Assembly: GCA_021772915.1 (NCBI GenBank)
Contig: JAJFLB010000053.1
Location: 226,790-290,789 of the forward strand
DNA: 64,000 nt
Reading direction: 5' to 3'
Source: Gammaproteobacteria bacterium
GTDB lineage: Bacteria > Pseudomonadota > Gammaproteobacteria > Xanthomonadales > SZUA-36
A program made the translations under genes and the position numbers. Shown here piece after piece: positions 54,982 to 63,168 of this stretch (its first letter is position 1; every line of letters begins with the position of its first letter). The notes below the pieces were generated by a model. The model saw only the letters and a program-made list of their open reading frames with translations. It was not told the origin of the DNA and searched no databases.

Positions 54982-56685
54982 GTGAAAAAGAGAATATTGC
55001 TCGCCGTATACTTTTTCTGCGTGGCTGCATGCGACTTGGAACAGACAACTCAAAATACTGGCAACCAATCTGTCCCAGTCCCATCAGCCGGGGAATACCT
55101 GCTCCACAACGCACAAATCTATACCTTGGACGCTGACAGCTCGACGAGCACAGCGATGTTATTCGACAGCAGGGGGGTTATCAAAGAGCTCGGCGACGAA
55201 ACGATCATGCTTGACGCCTATCCGGACGCCACGAGGCTTGATGTGGACGGCAAAACGGTTATTCCCGGACTGATCGACTCACATGGCCATCTCTATGGTC
55301 TTGCCATCAGTTTGTCGCAGGCCCAATTACAAGGCACCCAGAGCAAGCAGGATGTGGTGCGTAAATTGCGTGAGCACGAACGTAATTTGTCTGCTGATGA
55401 TTGGTTGCTGGGGCGTGGATGGGACCAGAATGACTGGCCGGTCAAAGAATTCCCAAGCAGTAAACAACTGGATGACGCATTTCCTGATCGTCCGGTCTGG
55501 TTGCGCAGGATTGATGGGCATGCCGCCTGGGCCAACCAGGCGGCGCTCGCCATGGCCGATAAGGATTTGAGTGGCGACTGGCAACCAAAAGGTGGTTTCA
55601 TCCACCGCGATTCAAGTGGCCAGCCAACCGGTGTGCTGGTGGACGGGGCGATGGCATTGGTAGAAAAAACCGTGCCCGGCATATCGCCGGAATTACTGCA
55701 GGCATCGCTGGATCTGGCCTTGCAAAGAATGGTCAGTCTTGGTCTCACGGGTGTACACGACCCTGGTATCAATCGTGAGGTACTGGAGGTGTATCGTCAG
55801 AGAATTGAGACGGGACGTTTTCCGACCCGTGTCTACGCAATGACTGACGGTGCCGGGGCAACACTTGACTGGCTGTGTGAAAACGGCGTCGTTGATGATG
55901 ACTCCGGTCGTCTGTATATGCGCTCGACCAAGCTGTATATTGATGGTGCACTCGGCAGCCGCGGTGCGGCTTTACTCGCTGATTACGCCGATGAGTCGGG
56001 TAATTCCGGTTTATTGTTCATGTCGGCTCGGGAGTTGGAAATCTCGATTGAAAAGGCCCTTGTCTGTGGTCTTCAGGTTGGCGTACACGCCATTGGAGAC
56101 CGGGGTAACCGTACAGCACTGGACGCGCTTGAAAACGCCATTCGGCGCTACCCTGAAAATCCAGGCCGGCATCGGATCGAACACGCACAAGTGTCTACAG
56201 CAGAGGATGTACCTCGCTTCAGCCAGCTTGGAATCATAGCGGCCATGCAGCCCACCCACGCAACCAGTGATATGTACTGGGCTGAGCAAAGACTGGGGCC
56301 AGAGCGTGTCTTGTTCGCTTACGCCTGGCGGGCGTTACTGGACGCTGGCGCACGGTTGGCGCTGGGGTCCGATTTCCCGGTTGAGGAGGTCAACCCCATG
56401 CTCGGAATTTATGCCTCCGTAACGCGCCAGGATACCAAGGGCTGGCCGCAAGGTGGCTGGTACCCACAGCAGCGTATGAGCCGTCAAGAAGCGCTTCGGG
56501 GTTTTACCATAGATGCGGCTTACGCGGGCTTCATGGAAGATGTCGTTGGCTCATTGGAGCCGGGTAAACGTGCGGATTTTGTGGTACTGGACCGCGACAT
56601 TATGCAGGTGCCAGCCAATGAAATCCCGACCATCAAGGTATTGCAGACCTGGCTGGATGGCGAACGGGTTTATCCCAATCTTTAG
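54982..56685 (+). CDS. Exported amidohydrolase family 3 protein (YtcJ-like)
   Basis: GTG 54982 follows GGGAG and begins a probable lipoprotein signal (VKKRILLAVYFFCVAAC), giving 567 residues. Residues carry the amidohydrolase-3 pattern: LIDSHGHLYGL (metal-binding HxH), GRGWDQNDWP, LRRIDGHAAWANQAAL, the lysine-like segment YIDGALGSRGAALL, HAIGDRGNR and the final LGSDFPVEEVNP aspartate. Substrate is unknown; family members often carry broad N-acyl or amide hydrolase annotations. It is divergent from xseA, 57 bases apart. Confidence 0.87.
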   Translation: MKKRILLAVYFFCVAACDLEQTTQNTGNQSVPVPSAGEYLLHNAQIYTLDADSSTSTAMLFDSRGVIKELGDETIMLDAYPDATRLDVDGKTVIPGLIDSHGHLYGLAISLSQAQLQGTQSKQDVVRKLREHERNLSADDWLLGRGWDQNDWPVKEFPSSKQLDDAFPDRPVWLRRIDGHAAWANQAALAMADKDLSGDWQPKGGFIHRDSSGQPTGVLVDGAMALVEKTVPGISPELLQASLDLALQRMVSLGLTGVHDPGINREVLEVYRQRIETGRFPTRVYAMTDGAGATLDWLCENGVVDDDSGRLYMRSTKLYIDGALGSRGAALLADYADESGNSGLLFMSARELEISIEKALVCGLQVGVHAIGDRGNRTALDALENAIRRYPENPGRHRIEHAQVSTAEDVPRFSQLGIIAAMQPTHATSDMYWAEQRLGPERVLFAYAWRALLDAGARLALGSDFPVEEVNPMLGIYASVTRQDTKGWPQGGWYPQQRMSRQEALRGFTIDAAYAGFMEDVVGSLEPGKRADFVVLDRDIMQVPANEIPTIKVLQTWLDGERVYPNL

Positions 56686-56739
56686 CTTGTTTGCGGTCGA
56701 ATTCGGACGCGCGGTCAATACTCCAATTCACCAGGTTCA

Positions 56740-56930
56740 ATGACTGCTCTGCATACAGTAATGGACGGTCGCCCCGATCACATGTCTATGCTGCACATCA
56801 ACAGTGCGTTGTTGGATACGATGGCACCTTTTGGTGGTTACCAACACGCCGGTAACCGCCGCGAGTGGAGACCCATGACCCCGAGTAGTTTCTCGAGATC
56901 AAGTCCGTGTCTGGTTACGACCCGTCCTGA
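56740..56930 (+). pseudogene. Degenerate C-terminal remnant of an aldehyde dehydrogenase
   Basis: The plus strand encodes MLHINSALLDTMAPFGGYQH followed by AGNRREWRP, clearly the ALDH C-terminal block (normally VHING..FD..APFGGYKQSGNGREWG). One frame change later it reads FLEIKSVSGYDPS before a TGA, but the conserved E-E before F-L-E is broken by a TAG. No start, catalytic domain or upstream ALDH sequence exists. The relic overlaps the tail of the membrane protein gene on the minus strand by 16 bases. Confidence 0.7.
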
Positions 56931-58606
56931 GAGGATAAATCCACTGATAGCGCATCCTGATGACAGGTTGTGACAAGTGATATTAGAAGGTCTTCTGTCC
57001 AGGCGTCAATGGTCGTAACCCGTGGTGTGTCAAGGAGCAACATTTCCTTTTTTTCAGGTGACCAGCATAAGTAAAAATCCGGCCATTTGCTTACATCAGG
57101 TTTTAATAATTTTTCAGTTGTCAAAGCGTCAAGTTGCACTGGTGGATCATTCAACAAACTTGTCGCGAGACCATTTTTGTAGAGCTTGTAACGATCGGCC
57201 GCATCGTTCTCGTGTGTTGGTAATAATCTGTGCAAAAGCCCATTGTTTTGCACCGGTGGCATGACCAGACCGGCCAGCGCGTTTCGCGTGGTCACGACAA
57301 AGCCGGTCATTTCAGGGATAAACAAGATGGCATGACCACCGTTTGTGGCAGACCATTCACGAACACTGTTGGCTATCCCCCATGTGGTCATTTGGGCATC
57401 ACGCACCTGGGAGATGATGAATTGCAAAACGAACCCACCACTGATGATCGACGCAGCAAGAAGGCCCGGGGCCAACCACCGCGTCTTTTTAACGCGCTCT
57501 GCACCGCTCATTGCCACACCTATTGCCAGTAAGAACCAGCAAACGGGCCCATAGCTAAGCCGGCCACCTTCGCCCGAAGGAGGAAAACCATTGAGGTTTA
57601 AAAGCGTAGCCAACGCAAGCCCCCCTGCCGCACACAGCAAAGCCAGCACCAAAGCTGCATACGGGCCGCGAAGATTCAACAATGACCATAATAACGTTGC
57701 ACCCATCAGCCACAGATAAAGCGTGGCATAGGCCGGAGTACCCTGCGTTAACGCATGCCACCAAGGCCCCAGTGATAGAATTGCGTGCCACAAAGCCGAC
57801 AGCGTCAGAGCATCCTCCATATCACCGGGTGCTGAATAAACCCCGAAAATATGGCCAAACAGTAACCAACGCAGCACGAAAAAACCACACAGCAATATGG
57901 CAGAAGCGGTAAGTGCCAGAAAATGCTGTCGACGTAGGGCAGACCAATGTGCTACCGCTACCAGCAGTATCTGCAACGGCAACACTGCAGCAGATTCTTT
58001 GATAAGTAGCGCTGGGGCCAGTAAAACTGGAAACCACCAGGCCTTATGCTCCTGATTGGTTTTCATTGAGTGGGCCCAGGCCAACAAGCATAGCAATGAC
58101 AGAAATGTAACCAGTGCATCGGCTCGCGCCGATATAAAAAACACCCCTTCAGCCAGCGAAGGGGCAAGGGCAAATGCCAGGGCAGCAAAAAGTGGCGATA
58201 GGTAATAAACACGCCGAGTTTCTTTATCCAGCCTGGCGGTAAATACTCGTACAACGTAGAAAACCAGTATCGTACTAAGCAGGTGGAGTGTGAAGTTGAA
58301 TGCAAACCAGGCCGGATAATTAGCACCCGATATAGCGTAATTCCCGAGCAGGCTTACCATTTGTAGCGGCCTGTACATTGAACCCGCAGAGGAGGTTCCC
58401 ATTAAAAAATAATCCAAAGTCCCACGCAGGAGATTGCCCTGATTGGCTAGATTGTAGGCAATTCCCAAGTTGGAAAAATCATCACTGAGCCAATAGCCAC
58501 CAAATAGGGGTGCGTAGACAACGGTAACTGCAGTTACAATTACAAACATCGCCATTAGCGATGATCGCGACCAATTGAGTTTTGACAATCTCATGCTCTC
58601 AGCCAT
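56915..58606 (-). CDS. Polytopic membrane protein, GT-C-glycosyltransferase-like
   Basis: A 563-residue protein with about ten or more membrane helices. The first periplasmic loop has LSDDFSN just after the first helix, the position of the acidic catalytic residue in GT-C glycosyltransferases, and a large C-terminal soluble part (about 400-563) would face the periplasm. It likely transfers sugars from a polyprenyl-phosphate carrier, consistent with the adjoining GtrA and DPM-like genes. The start overlaps GtrA by eight bases. Its last residues (SVDLSSQDGS) are encoded opposite the aldehyde dehydrogenase relic, so the C-terminus may have been reshaped by recombination. Confidence 0.68.
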   Translation of the reverse strand: MAESMRLSKLNWSRSSLMAMFVIVTAVTVVYAPLFGGYWLSDDFSNLGIAYNLANQGNLLRGTLDYFLMGTSSAGSMYRPLQMVSLLGNYAISGANYPAWFAFNFTLHLLSTILVFYVVRVFTARLDKETRRVYYLSPLFAALAFALAPSLAEGVFFISARADALVTFLSLLCLLAWAHSMKTNQEHKAWWFPVLLAPALLIKESAAVLPLQILLVAVAHWSALRRQHFLALTASAILLCGFFVLRWLLFGHIFGVYSAPGDMEDALTLSALWHAILSLGPWWHALTQGTPAYATLYLWLMGATLLWSLLNLRGPYAALVLALLCAAGGLALATLLNLNGFPPSGEGGRLSYGPVCWFLLAIGVAMSGAERVKKTRWLAPGLLAASIISGGFVLQFIISQVRDAQMTTWGIANSVREWSATNGGHAILFIPEMTGFVVTTRNALAGLVMPPVQNNGLLHRLLPTHENDAADRYKLYKNGLATSLLNDPPVQLDALTTEKLLKPDVSKWPDFYLCWSPEKKEMLLLDTPRVTTIDAWTEDLLISLVTTCHQDALSVDLSSQDGS

Positions 58607-58985
58607 TCCTGTTGGCGATAAAAAAATAGCGATTCATGAGAAAAGCAAACGGCGTGACAACCACAATAGCAAGCGCCAGCGCTACGCGTTCGCCCATGGC
58701 AAAATGACGGTACAGCAGCTCTAAAACTGTGGCGGTTGACAGGTATTGAGCCAGCTGCACCAGTGGGTATGTGAGCGCAGACTGAGTCTTAATTTTAGTC
58801 TGAAATACCCATTTTGCATTACCCATATAGGCGAGCAGAACGCCTAAAGCATAAACCAGAAAATAGGCGAGCTGTGCCGGAAGCACGATCACCAGCAAGC
58901 AATAAATCCCGAATGTAATAGCTGTATTTACCAGGCCAAACAAAATAAACCGTAAGCCATCTCGCTGCCATTTTCCTGGCATCAA
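58599..58985 (-). CDS. GtrA family membrane protein
   Basis: A 128-residue protein with four membrane helices matching GtrA: FILFGLVNTAITFGIYCLLV, then LAYFLVYALGVLLAYMGNAKWVF and a C-terminal pair. GtrA proteins are thought to flip polyprenyl-phosphate-linked sugars across the inner membrane. Its neighbours, a DPM/GtrB-like transferase and a GT-C-like protein, form the standard three-part modification system, although here the sugar-making genes lie between them. Confidence 0.88.
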   Translation of the reverse strand: MMPGKWQRDGLRFILFGLVNTAITFGIYCLLVIVLPAQLAYFLVYALGVLLAYMGNAKWVFQTKIKTQSALTYPLVQLAQYLSTATVLELLYRHFAMGERVALALAIVVVTPFAFLMNRYFFIANRNG

Positions 58986-59004
58986 TACAGCCCATGGAGA
59001 ACTG

Positions 59005-59043
59005 GTGTCATGTCAAGCCTACACTGTAGGCTTGACATGACAC
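59005..59043 (-). repeat. Perfect 39-base palindrome between FdtD-like and GtrA genes
   Basis: GTGTCATGTCAAGCCTACA (59005-59023) is an exact inverted copy of 59025-59043 around a single central C. It begins at the first base of the FdtD-like stop codon on the minus strand and ends 19 bases before the GtrA ATG. It would fold to an extremely stable RNA hairpin and could limit read-through within the operon or mark a past insertion. No U-run follows. Confidence 0.8.
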
Positions 59044-59978
59044 TAACTGGCGGCACGAACCAGCGCAATAAATTCATCGTAATCGCGAATATAATCTGCC
59101 GGATCATAAGATTGTGATGCCAGCACCATCAGCACCGCATCTGTTGAATATTGATATTCTGTTGCCCAAACCATTGCAGGCACATGTAACCCCATACGAG
59201 GTGCGTCAAGCACAACCTCTTCACGGTGCTTGCCATCATCCACCACAACGTTGACCCGGCCATTTACACATACCAGTAGCTGCTCACAACTCCGATGTGC
59301 GTGAGCTCCCCGAACTTTATTACTGGGCACTGCGTAAACGAAAAAAAACCGCGCTGGCACAAAAGGAATGTCCCGTTCAATTTCGGCCACGGCCAGCTGA
59401 CCACGCATATCTTGTACATGTGGTAAATGTATTAGCGATACACCAGCTACCGTTGATTCTAAAACCGACTTGTCAACCGAGGTAGCAACTTGCGAAGCAG
59501 GTGGCACAAGCAACGTACCTGCATAACCAACAATACGCGCTGGGTTACCTGTAACTACCGCGTTTTCTGGCACATCGTGTGTAACCACACTACCAGCGCC
59601 GACCATTGCCCCAGGTCCGATATTGATGCCTGGTAGAATCGTTGCATTGGCACCAATCGACGCGCCGTGAGCCACCACTGTCACTGCAAATTCGGCTGGT
59701 GGTTTACCACTTCTCGGAAAAGGGTCATTGGCAAATGTGGCATTGGGGCCAACAAAAACTTCGTCTTCTAGTCGAATACCATCCCACAGTTGTACACCAC
59801 ACTTCACCGTCACACGATCTCCGACGATCACGTCGTTCTCAACAAAAACCCCGTCGTTGATATTGCAGTCTGCACCAATTTGCGCACCTGGTAACACGTG
59901 TGCGAATGCCCAAATACACGTACCTGAACCAATCTTGGTAGACTCACAAATGGCCATGGGGTGAATAAATGATTTCAT
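59043..59978 (-). CDS. Bifunctional dTDP-sugar N-acetyltransferase / 3,4-ketoisomerase (FdtD/WxcM-like fusion)
   Basis: Residues about 1-155 form a left-handed beta-helix acetyltransferase with hexapeptide repeats ([20 protein letters not shown], then [11 protein letters not shown]). Residues about 178-311 form a cupin of the FdtA/WxcM sugar isomerase type, with [11 protein letters not shown] (HAH at 226-228) and [17 protein letters not shown]. Together with the nearby DegT aminotransferase, these activities would convert dTDP-4-keto-6-deoxyglucose to a 3-acetamido-3,6-dideoxyhexose (Fuc3NAc or Qui3NAc). The fused arrangement is known in Shewanella FdtD. It overlaps the glycosyltransferase gene by four bases. 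Confidence 0.87.
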   Translation of the reverse strand: MKSFIHPMAICESTKIGSGTCIWAFAHVLPGAQIGADCNINDGVFVENDVIVGDRVTVKCGVQLWDGIRLEDEVFVGPNATFANDPFPRSGKPPAEFAVTVVAHGASIGANATILPGINIGPGAMVGAGSVVTHDVPENAVVTGNPARIVGYAGTLLVPPASQVATSVDKSVLESTVAGVSLIHLPHVQDMRGQLAVAEIERDIPFVPARFFFVYAVPSNKVRGAHAHRSCEQLLVCVNGRVNVVVDDGKHREEVVLDAPRMGLHVPAMVWATEYQYSTDAVLMVLASQSYDPADYIRDYDEFIALVRAAS

Positions 59979-60922
59979 GATTTTGATGCAGGAAATTCCT
60001 CTGAATGCATAACCACGGCAAGAGGCCGGGCCTTGGTATTTTCATATGCCCGCCACATGTACGAGCCGATGATGCCAAGGCCGAACATATTAAGGCTGGA
60101 GAAAAACAGGATCGTCAACAATGTGGCGGTATAGCCGGGTACGACAATTCCGCCTTCAAGTTTTGCCACGATTACCAACAGACCTAAAAGGGCCGCAGCA
60201 ACAAGACCCACCAAACCGATGCCGATAAACACTCGAATTGGCAAATCGGAGAACGAAAACACACTATCCATAAGATAACCGAGCTTTTTTCGAAACGTCC
60301 AGGCGCTTTTACCATCTGTACGAACTTCGCGATGATAAGGAATCTGTTTGCATCGAAAACCCAACCAGATCAACTGACCCACCAGGGAACTATTGGCTTC
60401 AGTCAAACAAAGCAAGTGATCACGAAACATCTCGTTACACGCAAATACATCAATACCCCCTTTCGGTAAGCCGGGCTGTACAAAGCGGCGATACACCCAC
60501 CAAAACACACTCGATGAAACACGCTCGCCCAGCCCATCGACTCGTGATTTACGTGTACCAACAGCAAGATCGAAAGGTTCGTTCCTGAGGCAGGAAAAAA
60601 ATGATTCGATCAGTTCGGGGGGCTCTTGCAAGTCAGCGGCCATCACGGCGAAAAACTTACCCTTTGCTGCAGCTAGTCCTGCACGAATTGCAGCGAAAGA
60701 CCCGAAATTGCGGGATAGTAAAAGCAATTTTGATGAAAAAATCTGCTTTGACAAGGTGACAGCGAGCAATGAATAGCTATGATCAGGGCTACCATCGACC
60801 ACGCAAATGACCTCGATACCACCCGGAACAGTTTGGTGCAAGTCGGCACATCGATCCATCAACGCTGATATATTTTCAGCATTGCGATACACCGGGATTA
60901 TAAGTGAGCATTCAGATGTCAT
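59975..60922 (-). CDS. Family 2 glycosyltransferase (DPM1/GtrB-like)
   Basis: A 315-residue protein with a GT2 catalytic domain: [13 protein letters not shown] at the N-terminus, [10 protein letters not shown] as the DxD-like nucleotide-sugar site region, [16 protein letters not shown], and DLQEPPELI. Two C-terminal membrane helices (about 225-252 and 265-290) match dolichyl- or undecaprenyl-phosphate glucosyl/mannosyltransferases such as GtrB. It probably loads a sugar onto undecaprenyl phosphate for the GtrA-like flippase. It overlaps the aminotransferase gene by 11 bases. Confidence 0.88.
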   Translation of the reverse strand: MTSECSLIIPVYRNAENISALMDRCADLHQTVPGGIEVICVVDGSPDHSYSLLAVTLSKQIFSSKLLLLSRNFGSFAAIRAGLAAAKGKFFAVMAADLQEPPELIESFFSCLRNEPFDLAVGTRKSRVDGLGERVSSSVFWWVYRRFVQPGLPKGGIDVFACNEMFRDHLLCLTEANSSLVGQLIWLGFRCKQIPYHREVRTDGKSAWTFRKKLGYLMDSVFSFSDLPIRVFIGIGLVGLVAAALLGLLVIVAKLEGGIVVPGYTATLLTILFFSSLNMFGLGIIGSYMWRAYENTKARPLAVVMHSEEFPASKS

Positions 60923-62015
60923 GGATTGGGAATCCGTTGCAAGCTTCGATTACACGCTGTACTTCAGACCCGGTCATCGCCGGATAACAGGGCAGCGTGA
61001 GGATTTCTGAAACCAGTTTTTCCGTTACCGGCAGTAAAATTTCCTCATCAATATAAGCGGGTTGTCGATGATCAGGTTGTGGATAGTGAATATCGCTGGC
61101 GATATCATTACTCTCCAAATGCACCCTAAGTGCGGCCCGATGTTTGCACTGAATCACCAGAAGATGTACAACATCAGAACGGCCACCACGATCCGGAAAA
61201 CGGATATATGGGTGCCTGATGCCATGTCTGTATTCATCAGCAATCTCCCTTCGTCTTTCGTTATTCTTATCAAGGCTGGGAAGCCTGGCAAGTAATACCG
61301 CCGCCTGCATTTCATCGAGACGCGAGTTGCGACCACCGCTCCGGGTAACTTGATATTTCGCCTGCCATCCGTATTGACGAAGTGATTTTATTTTTTCTGC
61401 CAAATATGGATCATTTGTGATTACAGCACCGCCATCGCCGAGTGCGCCGAGGTTCTTAGTGGGATAAAAACTGAAACAGCCCATTACCCCAAATGTACCC
61501 GCCGAACGTTTGCCAAGTCTTGCCCCATGGGCCTGTGCACAATCTTCTATCAACGCCATATTGGTGCCTTCAGCCATTGAAATCAAATGATCTATTGGCG
61601 CAAGCTTACCGAAAAGGTGGGTGATGATGGCCGCATGAGGTCTTAATTCGAGTGCCTTTGCAAATGCTGTCACGCTGACCTGCATCGTTGACTCATCCAC
61701 ATCAACATAAAGAGGCGTTGCGCCACAGGTGCGAATTGCTGAACTGGCATAACCTCCAGCATTGGCTACGGTCAGTACGCGGTCACCCGGGCCGATATCC
61801 AATGCGCGCAAAGCGATCTCAAGTGCATCGGTCCCGTTTCCTACACCAACGGCATGCCCGACGCCGCAATAATCCGCAAAAGCTATTTCAAATTCACTTA
61901 CTTTAGGACCCAATACAAATTGTCCGGATCGCATAGTTGTCAACACCGCTGATTCGATATCCGGCAAATGATTAGCAAGTTGCCGACCGATGTCGTTAAT
62001 AAGGATACGAGTCAT
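60912..62015 (-). CDS. DegT/DnrJ/EryC1/StrS aminotransferase (FdtB/QdtB-like)
   Basis: The ATG at 62015 (MTRILINDIGRQL) gives 367 residues, the usual size; the longer frame to 62081 adds unrelated residues. PLP-fold motifs are GNGTDALEIALRALDIGPGDRVLTV, the aspartate region LIEDCAQAHGARL and the Schiff-base lysine in FSFYPTKNLGALGDGG (K187 from this start). It likely aminates the 3-keto intermediate made by the FdtD-like isomerase domain, making it an FdtB/QdtB-type enzyme. It is the first gene of the glycan operon. Confidence 0.88.
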   Translation of the reverse strand: MTRILINDIGRQLANHLPDIESAVLTTMRSGQFVLGPKVSEFEIAFADYCGVGHAVGVGNGTDALEIALRALDIGPGDRVLTVANAGGYASSAIRTCGATPLYVDVDESTMQVSVTAFAKALELRPHAAIITHLFGKLAPIDHLISMAEGTNMALIEDCAQAHGARLGKRSAGTFGVMGCFSFYPTKNLGALGDGGAVITNDPYLAEKIKSLRQYGWQAKYQVTRSGGRNSRLDEMQAAVLLARLPSLDKNNERRREIADEYRHGIRHPYIRFPDRGGRSDVVHLLVIQCKHRAALRVHLESNDIASDIHYPQPDHRQPAYIDEEILLPVTEKLVSEILTLPCYPAMTGSEVQRVIEACNGFPIHDI

Positions 62016-62727
62016 GGATATGCCCTGGCGCCAGTGAATCCAAGAATGGATCTCACCGAATTCACCAACATTATAGGTCAATTCCCGTTGTGAGAGTGAT
62101 TAACGTCGTTCCGTTACCCTTGCCAAAAAGCGCCGGGGTCAGCTATACACAATGTTGAAATTTGTACTCAACCTATGAGCGCTTTTTGGTGGTGATCTCA
62201 ACCGGTCGACGCAACACATTGGTTAGAACGGGCGCAAGTGGTCGGGTTGTCGAAGTTGATCCCACACCGGCACATGTGGTTCGATGAAAAATGGCTTCTG
62301 TGGAGTGCTGCTGCCGCCCATCATGGGTAAGCACTCCGTCCATGAGATCAATGATTTATTATCTCACGTAGCCCTGATTTTTACGGGAGTTTTTCAATAG
62401 AATAGGCCAAAAGCGGAAGTTGGCTCAAATGCCAAAGTAGACTACCAGGGTACATCGACTTGATCGCTTAGGCGGCCTTTCCGAGGCCGCCTGCAAATAC
62501 CACGTCTTATTTGATTTCTTGATATAGGTCAATTTCTATCTTGGCAAACTGATCCATACTAGATTTGGGTTAATTTTAATCCTTGACTTTGAAGGAACAT
62601 TTGGCACGGATGCGTTTGAAAGGATGTAATCGGGCCAAATTGTTGGCCTGAATAATCCTCTGCTACCACCCAACTGCCTCGAGCTCAGCTTATACCCAGT
62701 ACATCAGTGCCGGTAAGGAGAGTTTGT
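62016..62727. other. Large intergenic region with several stem-loops
   Basis: Over 700 bases without a convincing protein gene. Inverted repeats seen: 11 bases at 62123-62133 with 62179-62189 (CCAAAAAGCGC); nested GGAGTGCT (62302-62309)/AGCACTCC (62330-62337) around CCCAT/ATGGG; TGAGAT (62343-62348)/ATCTCA (62361-62366); and AGGCGGCCT (62470-62478)/AGGCCGCCT (62484-62492). They might belong to an RNA or to relics of mobile DNA. The promoters for both flanking transcripts should also be here. Confidence 0.5.
62470..62492. terminator. GC-rich hairpin
   Basis: A perfect 9-base stem (AGGCGGCCT/AGGCCGCCT) with a five-base loop. Compact and GC-rich like an intrinsic terminator, but no clear T-run on either strand, so the orientation and role are open. 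Confidence 0.35.
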
Positions 62728-63168
62728 ATGAACCGCAGAATCCAATTGCTTATCGCTTTCTTAATTCCTGTATTCAACTTGGATGCAGCTGACCGTGTGG
62801 CTGATATTGAAGCCCTGCCTGACTCACTCACACTTTACCCGCAGATCTCTTATGCACAATTGGAGTTAACCATAGCGGGTGATGATATTTACTGGCAAAA
62901 AAAATTTGGGCAAGGAGAGGCTGCGACGTTCTCAACCTTCAATAAAGTGCTTCCCGACGATCAGTATCGCTTTGAACTTATTGCCTCACCACCGTATGAC
63001 AAAGAGGCATGGGAGCTTGCGCGAGATGACCCCGAATTGAGGCATGAACTGGAAGTGCTTGAACGGGCTGAAACCTTTCGACAAATGGGTCGCTTTGAAG
63101 TGGTGCAGGGTCGGATCATGTTGATTAAGAGTCCAGGTGAGTCAACAGATGTGAGGAGTAAACAATGA
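62728..63168 (+). CDS. Exported protein of unknown function
   Basis: From ATG 62728, with AAGGAGAG just upstream, the product is 146 residues. A signal peptide (MNRRIQLLIAFLIPVFNLDA) precedes a short domain with LYPQISYAQLELTIAGDDIYW and a charged helical C-terminus (AWELARDDPELRHELEVLERAETF). I do not recognise the family. Its stop overlaps the start of the following adhesin-like gene (ATGA), so it probably helps export or assemble that protein. Confidence 0.72.
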   Translation: MNRRIQLLIAFLIPVFNLDAADRVADIEALPDSLTLYPQISYAQLELTIAGDDIYWQKKFGQGEAATFSTFNKVLPDDQYRFELIASPPYDKEAWELARDDPELRHELEVLERAETFRQMGRFEVVQGRIMLIKSPGESTDVRSKQ

